Shown here one piece after another: positions 1 to 6,322 of a stretch of DNA of 14,849 nucleotides. The notes beneath the pieces were generated by a model, which was given only the letters and a program-made list of their open reading frames with translations, had not been told where the DNA came from and ran no database searches. The stretch covers positions 1-14,849 of the forward strand of contig DAIDJA010000007.1 in NCBI GenBank assembly GCA_027451605.1, written 5' to 3'. Source of the stretch: Acidimicrobiales bacterium. GTDB lineage: Bacteria; Actinomycetota; Acidimicrobiia; Acidimicrobiales; JABEUL01. Made by a program: the position numbers and the translations under genes. Positions within the stretch are counted from its first letter, which is position 1. Each line of letters starts with the position of its first letter.

Positions 1-543
1 ATCGGCTTTCGAAATCTAAGGAGTCAGCCGGAAAAACTTGTCTTGCGATCATCGCATAATTCCGAAGTCGAACTTGAAGTTGAATACAGTTTTGACAGAC
101 ACAATAAAATCGATCATATTAAAGTCAATCAGGATATTTTGGAAGCAAGCCTATCCTACATCGGAGATGATATAATCGGACTTGTCACAAATGGACTACA
201 AACCTATTTCAAAGTAGAGATCTTCGATAACAATAAGATTTGGGTAGGGTCACCGGACGGAGATGTTGAATTTAAGGTAATGCCTACTTTCATCGATCCC
301 GCCGAATCAGTGCCTAAAGGTTCATTAGTGGCTCCGATGCCCGGAACAGTCACCAAGATTCTGGTGGGAGAAAACGATACCGTAAAAATTGGTCAGGATT
401 TAGTAATTATCGAAGCGATGAAAATGGAAAACAAGGTAATAAGCCCTATCGACGGCATCGTTAGTTCGGTAACTGTTAAGATCGGCGATCAGGTTTCGAA
501 CAACCAAATACTGGCAATTATTCAGGAGGACAGTCAGCTGTGA
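1..543 (+). CDS. Acyl-CoA carboxylase alpha subunit, C-terminal part (biotin carrier domain), 5'-truncated by window edge
   Basis: The frame is open from base 1, so this is the last 180 codons of a longer gene. The first residues visible (IGFRNLRSQP) resemble the GWRN-x-x-SQP stretch found between the biotin carboxylase and biotinyl domains of actinobacterial acetyl/propionyl-CoA carboxylase alpha chains. The biotinyl domain fills about residues 105-180. It carries the signature EAMKMEN, and the lysine to be biotinylated is encoded at 421-423, 40 residues from the C-terminus, which is normal spacing. The protein would accept CO2 from the missing N-terminal biotin carboxylase and hand it to a carboxyltransferase beta subunit, presumably encoded upstream. 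A TTG at 43 could be read as a start, but the homologous sequence continues upstream of it, so I treat the gene as partial. Its TGA overlaps the next gene's GTG by four bases. The acyl substrate cannot be told from this fragment. Confidence 0.9.
   Translation: MGFRNLRSQPEKLVLRSSHNSEVELEVEYSFDRHNKIDHIKVNQDILEASLSYIGDDIIGLVTNGLQTYFKVEIFDNNKIWVGSPDGDVEFKVMPTFIDPAESVPKGSLVAPMPGTVTKILVGENDTVKIGQDLVIIEAMKMENKVISPIDGIVSSVTVKIGDQVSNNQILAIIQEDSQL
524..529 (+). promoter_or_regulatory. Shine-Dalgarno site setting the GTG start of the AtuA-like gene
   Basis: AGGAGG lies ten bases before the GTG at 540-542, inside the end of the carboxylase gene. With the GTGA overlap it supports this non-ATG start and translational coupling between the two genes. 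Confidence 0.75.
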
Positions 544-2315
544 ATACGAACAGAGTCGTCAGAGTAGGTAACTGTTCCGGTTTCTACGGAGATCGTATAA
601 GTGCCGCTAAAGAGATGGTCACGATGGGAGACATTGATTATCTAACCGGAGACTACCTGGCGGAGCTCACAATGCTGATTTTATACAAGTCCCAATTAAA
701 AAATAACGGAGGATTCGCAAGGTCTTTTTATGTTCAGTTTCAGCAAATTCTCGATGATATCGCAACCAAAAATATAAAGGTCATCGTTAATGCCGGAGGA
801 TTGGATCCGATCGGTCTTTCGGAAAAACTAATCGATCTCATTAAAACCTCAGGACACGATCTAAAAGTCGGAACGGTGATAGGTGACAATATTGTTGACC
901 GTCTTGAAGAGTTTCAGGCTCAGGGAATAAGTCTGTCCAACTTAGATACCGCAGAGGAATTAGACATGAGTCAGCGACCTCCGGTTACCGCAAACGTTTA
1001 TCTGGGTATCTGGCCAATTGTAGCTGCCCTAAAGTCGGGAGCAAATATCATCATCACCGGAAGAGTTACCGATGCCGCCTTGGTGATGGCTGCACCGGCC
1101 TTTGAATTTGGATGGGAACCCGATGATCTTGACAGCCTTGCCGGGGCTCTGGTTGCGGGACATATTATCGAATGTGGCACACAGGCTACCGGTGGCAATT
1201 ACTCATTTTTCCAAGAAGTTCCGACCTTTAAGGAAATCGGATTCCCGATTGCCGAATTTGAAGCCGACGGAACTTCGGTTATAACAAAACATGACGGGAC
1301 CGGAGGACTGGTCTCAGTAGGTACCGTCACCAGCCAACTCCTTTATGAGATAGGTTCACCTTATTATTTAAATCCCGATGTCACTGCGGACTTTAGGACT
1401 ATCGAGTTAAATCAGGTCGGAGATGACAGGGTTAAGATCAGTGGGGTCAAAGGGATTCAGCCGCCCACCGATTATAAAGTGGCAATAAATCTTAACGGCG
1501 GGTTCAAAAACACAATGACCTTTGTCCTGACCGGACTAAATATTGAACAAAAGGCCGATCTTTTCAAAAACAGTCTGTTTGACATAATCGGAAAGGACTT
1601 TGAGTCAATCGACACAAAGCTAATTTATAAAGTAGTTCCGACACTCGAATCAGTTGAAAAGGCTGACTTGGAGATCACTGTACGTGATGCCGATCAAAAT
1701 AAGGTGGGACGAAAATTTAGCGATGCGGCAACTTCGTTAGTTCTGGCGAACTATCCGGGGCTTTACTCCAAAACACCGCCTTCCAACGGATCCCAATATG
1801 GAATTTATTGGCCGACCCTTATTCCAAAATCCGCTGTATTCCCCAAGGTATTGATCAATTTAACGGAAACAGATTTCACAGACACAACCCTGTCAGGTGA
1901 AAATGTTTCATTTGTTGATTCGGGTGTTGATTCGCAATATCCCCGTAGCGGCGATGAACTTTCACAAACCTCCTTAATGCCGCTGGGAACAATCGCCGGG
2001 GCCAGATCCGGTGACAAAGGCGGAAATGCAAACGTCGGATTCTGGACAAAGTCTCAGGAAACTTTTGAATGGCTTAATAACTTTTTAACCGAAAGTAAGA
2101 TTCGGGAACTGATGCCTGAACTCATACAACAAGACGGATCCTATCTTAAAGTGGAACGATATGAACTCAAAAACCTGTTTGCTATTAATTTCGTGATTCA
2201 CAAACTGTTAGGCAGAGGCGTGGCGTCAAGTTTAAGAGAGGATCCGCAAGCAAAGAGTTTGGGCGAATATTTTTTGGCCCAAGAAGTGGATATTCCTATC
2301 CGCTTTGTGAAATAA
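540..2315 (+). CDS. AtuA-like (DUF1446) acyclic terpene utilization family protein
   Basis: A 591-residue protein starting at GTG. The N-terminus (VRVGNCSGFYGDR, residues 7-19) and the large first domain (to about residue 450) match the AtuA N-terminal family. The C-terminal 110 residues form the small AtuA-like domain, opening with GARSGDKGGNANVGFW from residue 487. AtuA is needed for citronellol/geraniol catabolism in Pseudomonas, but its chemistry is not established. Relatives usually sit beside biotin-dependent acyl-CoA carboxylases and acyl-CoA dehydrogenases, as here. From memory, the mycobacterial accA2-accD2-fadE12/13 region also has such a gene. I infer a role in the same acyl-CoA pathway as its neighbours. 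The length is normal and the frame intact. Family assignment is firm; function is not. Confidence 0.88.
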   Translation: MNTNRVVRVGNCSGFYGDRISAAKEMVTMGDIDYLTGDYLAELTMLILYKSQLKNNGGFARSFYVQFQQILDDIATKNIKVIVNAGGLDPIGLSEKLIDLIKTSGHDLKVGTVIGDNIVDRLEEFQAQGISLSNLDTAEELDMSQRPPVTANVYLGIWPIVAALKSGANIIITGRVTDAALVMAAPAFEFGWEPDDLDSLAGALVAGHIIECGTQATGGNYSFFQEVPTFKEIGFPIAEFEADGTSVITKHDGTGGLVSVGTVTSQLLYEIGSPYYLNPDVTADFRTIELNQVGDDRVKISGVKGIQPPTDYKVAINLNGGFKNTMTFVLTGLNIEQKADLFKNSLFDIIGKDFESIDTKLIYKVVPTLESVEKADLEITVRDADQNKVGRKFSDAATSLVLANYPGLYSKTPPSNGSQYGIYWPTLIPKSAVFPKVLINLTETDFTDTTLSGENVSFVDSGVDSQYPRSGDELSQTSLMPLGTIAGARSGDKGGNANVGFWTKSQETFEWLNNFLTESKIRELMPELIQQDGSYLKVERYELKNLFAINFVIHKLLGRGVASSLREDPQAKSLGEYFLAQEVDIPIRFVK

Positions 2316-2340
2316 TCTTAAATAATAAAAGCATCAGAAC

Positions 2341-2346
2341 AAGGAG
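2341..2346 (+). promoter_or_regulatory. Shine-Dalgarno site for the acyl-CoA dehydrogenase
   Basis: AAGGAG sits six bases before the ATG at 2353. A nearer ATG at 2349 is in another frame, so the site and the protein homology together choose 2353. Confidence 0.75.
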
Positions 2347-2352
2347 CAATGA

Positions 2353-3507
2353 ATGGCCTTTATAGAAACTGAAGAACAGCAAATGTTGCGTCAGTCAGTA
2401 AGACAGATTGGGAATAAGTACGGACATAAATATTTTGTAGATAAAGCTAACTTAGGCGAAAAACAAGATGAATTGTGGATTGAACTTGCCGCACAAGGAT
2501 ATCTCGGAGTAAACCTGCCGGAAGAATATGGCGGAGGCGGCATGGGTCTTACCGAATTAGCAATTGTTGAAGAAGAGCTGTCATCGCTGGGCTGTCCCCT
2601 ACTGCTCCTAGTTGTTTCTCCGGCAATCGTCGGACCAATTCTTGCAAAATTTGGAAACGAGGGCCAAAAGGAAAAATGGCTCAGACCGATTGCAACAGGT
2701 CAAAAGAAGATGGCCTTTGCTATAACCGAACCTGATGCGGGATCTAATTCACACAATATTGCAGTAACCGCCACCAAAGACGGAGATGTCTATCGCCTTA
2801 ACGGAACAAAGTACTATATTTCGGGCGTGGACGAAGCTGAGGCAATATTGGTAGTTACCAAAACAGGTGTAGACGAAAAGACTAAACGAGGTCAGCTGTC
2901 GCTCTTTATGGTTGACGTTGATTCACCCGGATTGGAAAAACATATTCTCCCGGTTGAAATCAAAGCTCCGGAAAAACAGTTCACCATATTTTTCGATAAC
3001 GTAGAAGTTCCAAAGGAAAACTTGATCGGACATGAAGGTCACGGACTGAGACAAGTCTTCACCGGTTTAAACCCGGAAAGAATAATGGTTGCCGCTATGG
3101 CGATCGGTTCGGGAAGATACGCCCTTGACAAGGCATCGGACTATGCCAGAAATCGCGAAGTCTGGGGGACGCCTATTGGAGCACATCAGGGACTGTCTCA
3201 CCCATTGGCGATTGCAAAAATTAATTTGGAACTTGCCGCCTTAATGAATAAAAAGGCGGCGTGGCTATTTGACAACGACCTAGATGCCTCCGAAGCGGCA
3301 AACATGGCTAAATACTCGGCTGCCGAAGCTGCAATAGCCGCCCTAGATCAGTCGATGCAAACACACGGTGGTAATGGGATATCATCTGAATATGGACTGG
3401 CAGACTATTGGGGTGCCGTGAGATTAATGCGAACCGCACCGGTATCCAGAGAGATGATCCTTAACTTCGTGGCTCAACACAGTTTGGGACTGCCAAAGTC
3501 TTACTGA
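2353..3507 (+). CDS. Acyl-CoA dehydrogenase (FadE-like)
   Basis: A 384-residue flavoprotein of normal family length, expected to oxidise an acyl-CoA to the 2,3-enoyl-CoA and pass electrons to ETF. Visible marks are AFAITEPDAGSN (121-132, flavin/substrate loop) and MQTHGGNGISSEYGLADYWG (335-354, the C-terminal signature region). The usual C-terminal catalytic glutamate (the YEGT position) appears replaced in RTAPVSREMIL. Glu242 in LNPERIMVAA sits where isovaleryl- and long-chain acyl-CoA dehydrogenases carry their catalytic glutamate. This hints at a branched or long substrate. It follows the AtuA-like gene by 37 bases on the same strand with its own ribosome site, so it is probably the third gene of the operon. 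It ends in tandem TGA-TAA stops. The substrate is unassigned. Confidence 0.93.
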   Translation: MAFIETEEQQMLRQSVRQIGNKYGHKYFVDKANLGEKQDELWIELAAQGYLGVNLPEEYGGGGMGLTELAIVEEELSSLGCPLLLLVVSPAIVGPILAKFGNEGQKEKWLRPIATGQKKMAFAITEPDAGSNSHNIAVTATKDGDVYRLNGTKYYISGVDEAEAILVVTKTGVDEKTKRGQLSLFMVDVDSPGLEKHILPVEIKAPEKQFTIFFDNVEVPKENLIGHEGHGLRQVFTGLNPERIMVAAMAIGSGRYALDKASDYARNREVWGTPIGAHQGLSHPLAIAKINLELAALMNKKAAWLFDNDLDASEAANMAKYSAAEAAIAALDQSMQTHGGNGISSEYGLADYWGAVRLMRTAPVSREMILNFVAQHSLGLPKSY

Positions 3508-3816
3508 TAAAATAAATTCAATACTTTTTCACAATTACTTGCTTGGGAAAAAGGTAATTCCCTAACTTTTGCACTTTAATTTGGCATTTACCTATAACTA
3601 GCAGGTCATTTCTTTGATTTTGGCAATTTAGTTTTGTTGTGTGGTTTGGCCAGTCTGGACGGTTAAGCCCTTAAATATGTCTGTTCTATATTTGTTGATT
3701 GAAGTTAGGTCTTCATACTTTTTATTAAATGAAACGTTAAATCTTTTTTCTAACTCTCCCTCGATTTCAATTAAGTCACAGATTTAATTAAAAATGGTGG
3801 ATGGCAGGTGAATAGC
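3508..3816. other. Intergenic scar left of the IS
   Basis: About 310 bases without an intact gene, AT-rich. A weak hairpin (GGGAA at 3545-3549, TTCCC at 3558-3562, followed by a poor T stretch) might end the upstream operon. Bases 3628-3783 read on the minus strand as an acyl-carrier-protein-like remnant, listed separately. No trace of the missing 5' part of ridA was found here on either strand. Confidence 0.5.
3628..3783 (-). pseudogene. Remnant resembling the C-terminal half of an acyl carrier protein
   Basis: The minus strand is open for 51 codons (TAA at 3628-3630, in-frame stop at 3784-3786) with no start codon. The translation begins ICDLIEIEGELEKRFNVSF and continues to DLTSINKY. This lines up with the helix II-III part of acyl carrier proteins, whose pattern is DSLD-x-VE-x-x-x-x-LE-x-x-F. 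The modified serine should lie just before the first Asp and is missing in this frame. Reading one base out gives a Ser codon there, compatible with a one-base deletion. The 5' half is absent: the frame closes and the IS begins 30 bases further on. I read it as a decayed, truncated gene. The similarity is judged by eye over about 40 residues only. Confidence 0.38.
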
Positions 3817-3831
3817 CACCTGACTTCGGCG
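3817..3831 (+). repeat. IS left terminal inverted repeat
   Basis: CACCTGACTTCGGCG, the exact reverse complement of 5396-5410. The bases outside the two ends differ immediately, which fixes the element boundary. Confidence 0.85.
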
Positions 3832-3833
3832 TT

Positions 3834-5306
3834 TTAGTGCCCCCGTTCAAGTGCCTTAATTTCTACCGGTATATCCGGAGGAATAGATATTTTATGTCCA
3901 TCAAGTTCTAAAACACCGGTTCGTAATGGCTTAAGTTTTTGAATATAGTTCTTAATACTTAATCCGGTATTCTTTTGAACTTCTCTGGCTATTGCAAGAG
4001 CGGCAAATACGACTGTTAAATGAGCCTCAATTGACTCTTTTTTGTGGTGAAAGATTGGTCGTGCCCTTAGATCAGATTTTGACATCCGAAATGACCTTTC
4101 CACTTCAAATAGCTTGTGATAATGGGAAATAATTTCATTTGGGGTTAGTTTATCCAGATTGGTAACATAACCTTTGATACCTGCTTTTTGTTTATTCTGG
4201 TCAATTAGCTGTTCATTTATTGATTTTTTTGAATCAGTAATTTTTAAGAACCTTACTTTGCTGGTCGGAGACTTACCTTCTACTATCTGCTTTGCTTTTT
4301 CTATCTGCTTTTCTATATTTTTCAAATCTAGGCGAGCACGATCCTCTTTGTATTGGTAAATGACTTTACATAAGTTCTTGTCGTGACCTAAGAAATTCTG
4401 ATATTCAACCACCGTTGCACCATCTGCTATGAATCCGTCTTTGATCAAGACACTGTCTTTATCAAAACCGTATGGGACTTTTTTAATTCTTGATCCAACT
4501 ATAAAGTTAAATCCGGCTTCATATAACTTTACAAGGTTGTCTTTTGACAGCATTGCCGCATCAGCTACAACTGTTATTTCTTTGAGATTATTTATGGTCT
4601 TAAAATCTCTAAGAACCGGTAATATAGTTAAGGTTTCTGATTTATTTCCCTCAAAGAGGTGAACCGTAACAGGGAATCCGCTCTGATCTACCAATAGACC
4701 AACGAGAATTTGAGGCTCTAGGCGTCTTTCTTTGGAATATCCCGGCTTCCTAAAGTCATCTTGTTTTTGAATCTCAAAATAGAGCGTAGTTACATCATAT
4801 AAGAGTAAGCTGGCATGATCTATTTTGGCATAATTAAAACAGGCCTTTTGAATTATATTTCGAAAGTTATTTTTATTACAACGTCTAAGAGATCTGTATA
4901 TGGTATCAACTGTTGGTGCATTCACTCCTAATTCATTTAGCACTCTTACCGTATCTACTTTAGAAACAGGTTCAACTAATCGGGCCAATACGACATCTTT
5001 AAATATTTGATCGCCGATGGCGTTAAATCCAATTGCATCGTAATATTGTTCTAACTGGTCTAAAAGATATTTACTAAAAGTGGAAATTAATTTAATTGAT
5101 CCGGACGTGGATTCAAACTCGTTAAAAAGTGACTGTTGACCACTATGTAGTTTCTCGTTAGCAATTACTAATAAAAGAGCAAGTTCGTCATCGCTGTTAG
5201 CTGAACCAATATGATCGATACCAACGACAATTCGACCATCCTTGTGTATGATTTGGACAGCAGTTGCTCCTGAAGCAGTTGGTACTTTCCTGATCCAGCT
5301 GGCCAT
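3834..5306 (-). CDS. IS1634-family DDE transposase
   Basis: A 490-residue transposase that cuts and joins the element's ends. The N-terminus (MASWIRKVPTASGATAVQI, then VVGIDHIGSA) is typical of IS1634-type enzymes. The catalytic triad can be placed at D171 (LLYDVTTLYFE), D249 (TVVADAAMLS) and E403 (FEVERSFRMSK). The last is the family's equivalent of the IS4 Y-R-E-K motif, and the long stretch between the second Asp and the Glu is the usual insertion region. The frame is uninterrupted and the length fits the family, so it looks functional. The ATG at 5304-5306 has no Shine-Dalgarno site, but TATACT ends six bases before it, suggesting a leaderless transcript. It is oriented against the operon to its left. 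Confidence 0.93.
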   Translation of the reverse strand: MASWIRKVPTASGATAVQIIHKDGRIVVGIDHIGSANSDDELALLLVIANEKLHSGQQSLFNEFESTSGSIKLISTFSKYLLDQLEQYYDAIGFNAIGDQIFKDVVLARLVEPVSKVDTVRVLNELGVNAPTVDTIYRSLRRCNKNNFRNIIQKACFNYAKIDHASLLLYDVTTLYFEIQKQDDFRKPGYSKERRLEPQILVGLLVDQSGFPVTVHLFEGNKSETLTILPVLRDFKTINNLKEITVVADAAMLSKDNLVKLYEAGFNFIVGSRIKKVPYGFDKDSVLIKDGFIADGATVVEYQNFLGHDKNLCKVIYQYKEDRARLDLKNIEKQIEKAKQIVEGKSPTSKVRFLKITDSKKSINEQLIDQNKQKAGIKGYVTNLDKLTPNEIISHYHKLFEVERSFRMSKSDLRARPIFHHKKESIEAHLTVVFAALAIAREVQKNTGLSIKNYIQKLKPLRTGVLELDGHKISIPPDIPVEIKALERGH

Positions 5307-5312
5307 ATTTCA

Positions 5313-5318
5313 AGTATA
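5313..5318 (-). promoter_or_regulatory. Putative -10 element of the transposase gene
   Basis: TATACT on the minus strand, six bases before the ATG. Transcription would start at or next to the start codon. No convincing -35 was seen. Confidence 0.4.
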
Positions 5319-5395
5319 CAACTAAGTAATTAGTGCCCCCGAAAAAGACAAACACCCTGTTCAGAGGCTTAATTGACCCCCAAAATGAGTAAAAG

Positions 5396-5410
5396 CGCCG
5401 AAGTCAGGTG
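5396..5410 (-). repeat. IS right terminal inverted repeat
   Basis: Reads CACCTGACTTCGGCG on the minus strand, the perfect partner of 3817-3831. The next inward bases are CTTTTA, against TTTTA at the left end. Confidence 0.85.
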
Positions 5411-5550
5411 ATATGAAGGATTATACATCTATGAATGAAGCCTACGTTAAGGAATTTGGCGATCACCGACCCGCAAGATCGGCAATTGCAGTCAAAGAGT
5501 TGCCTTTGGGGGCTCTTATCGAGATCGAAGCGATTGCCAAGCTAAAATAG
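5411..5550 (+). pseudogene. 3' fragment of a RidA/YjgF-family gene truncated by the IS
   Basis: Directly after the IS right end the plus strand reads MKDYTSMNEAYVKEFG..., ending ELPLGALIEIEAIAKLK and TAG. That is 45 residues, the last third of a RidA (YjgF/UK114) protein. The conserved family features MNEAY, PARSA and LPLGALIEIEA are all present. RidA hydrolyses reactive enamine/imine intermediates from PLP enzymes and is normally about 125-130 residues. The first two thirds, with the N-terminal half of the fold and GPYSQ motif, are missing and were not found on the other side of the IS. The first Met is internal to the family alignment and has no ribosome site, so this is a broken gene. It converges with the glnR-like gene, 25 bases away. 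Confidence 0.85.
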
Positions 5551-5575
5551 TGGGTAGATTCAGCGTATTGAAAAG

Positions 5576-6268
5576 CTAATATTTGGATAGGCCAAACCTA
5601 TATCCCACTGACCGAACTGTTTGTACCAAATTAGCGTGCTCTTCACCCAACTTTGCCCTCAGCCGTCTTATATGCACGTCAACGGTTCTGGCACCTCCGT
5701 AATATTCATAACCCCACACTCTTGACAAAAGTGATTGCCGCGAAAATACCTTACCCGGTTTTGAAACCAGGAACTTAAGCAACTCATATTCCATATACGC
5801 CAGATCCAGCGGTCTGTTATCACACAGCACCTGGTAGGTATCGGTATTTATTACGATCGGACCGTAAGTGATTAATGTTTTGGAAATCTGTTTACCAAAT
5901 CTTTTTAGAATTTTTTTTATTCTCATTTCAAGCTCGAATGAATTGATATCTTCAACAATAAAATCTTCAAAATACTCGGAATTTTGCAAAAGTTCCTGCC
6001 CGGATGACAAACTCTCCGTTGCATTTCTCACAGTTATAAGTACGGGGACATCGAGACCTATATCTTCGTAAATATCCTTGCATAAATTCCACCCGGTTTG
6101 ACCCAGATCGGCTACATTAACTATCGTAAGAAGTATATTGTCTCCCGATTCTTTAACGGCAAAAAGCTGACTAAATGTTTCGAGACTAGATTCTGATACC
6201 GCAATCAAATCAGAATCTTTCGTCAAATGAGATCCCAAATCAAAAGAGTAACTAAGTATCCTATCCAT
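5576..6268 (-). CDS. glnR: GlnR-like OmpR-family response regulator (atypical receiver)
   Basis: A 230-residue two-domain regulator. Residues 1-122 form a diverged receiver. The position of the phosphorylated aspartate is Asn51 (LLTIVNVADLGQTGW), and the acidic pair expected after strand 1 is absent. Residues 130-228 form an OmpR/PhoB winged helix, with VWGYEYYGGARTVDVHIRRL (184-203) and HANLVQTVRSVGYRF. That segment closely resembles actinobacterial GlnR, the orphan nitrogen regulator, which also does not work by standard phosphorylation. It follows glnA by 54 bases on the same strand, which supports control of ammonium assimilation genes. No strong Shine-Dalgarno site precedes the ATG. A different OmpR-type orphan cannot be excluded, but the neighbourhood and lack of a kinase favour GlnR. 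Confidence 0.8.
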   Translation of the reverse strand: MDRILSYSFDLGSHLTKDSDLIAVSESSLETFSQLFAVKESGDNILLTIVNVADLGQTGWNLCKDIYEDIGLDVPVLITVRNATESLSSGQELLQNSEYFEDFIVEDINSFELEMRIKKILKRFGKQISKTLITYGPIVINTDTYQVLCDNRPLDLAYMEYELLKFLVSKPGKVFSRQSLLSRVWGYEYYGGARTVDVHIRRLRAKLGEEHANLVQTVRSVGYRFGLSKY

Positions 6269-6322
6269 AGTGCCTAATCAGTAGCCGAATTAATCATGAG
6301 AACTGTTATTGAACCTGCATTT

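Larger units (their letters stand above)
3817..5410 (-). mobile_element. IS1634-type insertion sequence, complete by its ends (1594 bp)
   Basis: One transposase gene is flanked by 15-bp perfect terminal inverted repeats (CACCTGACTTCGGCG at 3817-3831 and its complement at 5396-5410). The match continues as TTTTA with a one-base offset. The transposase stop codon lies just inside the left repeat. Flanks are AATAGC on the left and ATATGA on the right, so no target duplication is visible. The element abuts a truncated ridA on the right. The intact transposase and matching ends suggest it was recently active. Confidence 0.85.

Noticed and set aside
998..1198. Minus-strand open frame inside the AtuA-like gene, and similar frames inside glnA, the transporter, the mutase and the YyaL-type gene
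   Set aside because: These overlap well-supported genes completely, show no family features and have no ribosome sites; they are shadow frames.
3545..3562. Terminator after the acyl-CoA dehydrogenase
   Set aside because: The stem is only five base pairs with an eight-base loop and a broken T stretch; too weak to list as a feature.
3805..3822. CAGGTG-AATAGC-CACCTG hairpin at the left IS edge, looking like a second IS end six bases away
   Set aside because: Only six bases match the IS tip; the next bases (ATGG) do not continue the terminal repeat, so chance is likely.
3811..5416. Target-site duplication around the IS
   Set aside because: AATAGC and ATATGA do not match at 5 or 6 bases and no shift of the boundary gives a pair.
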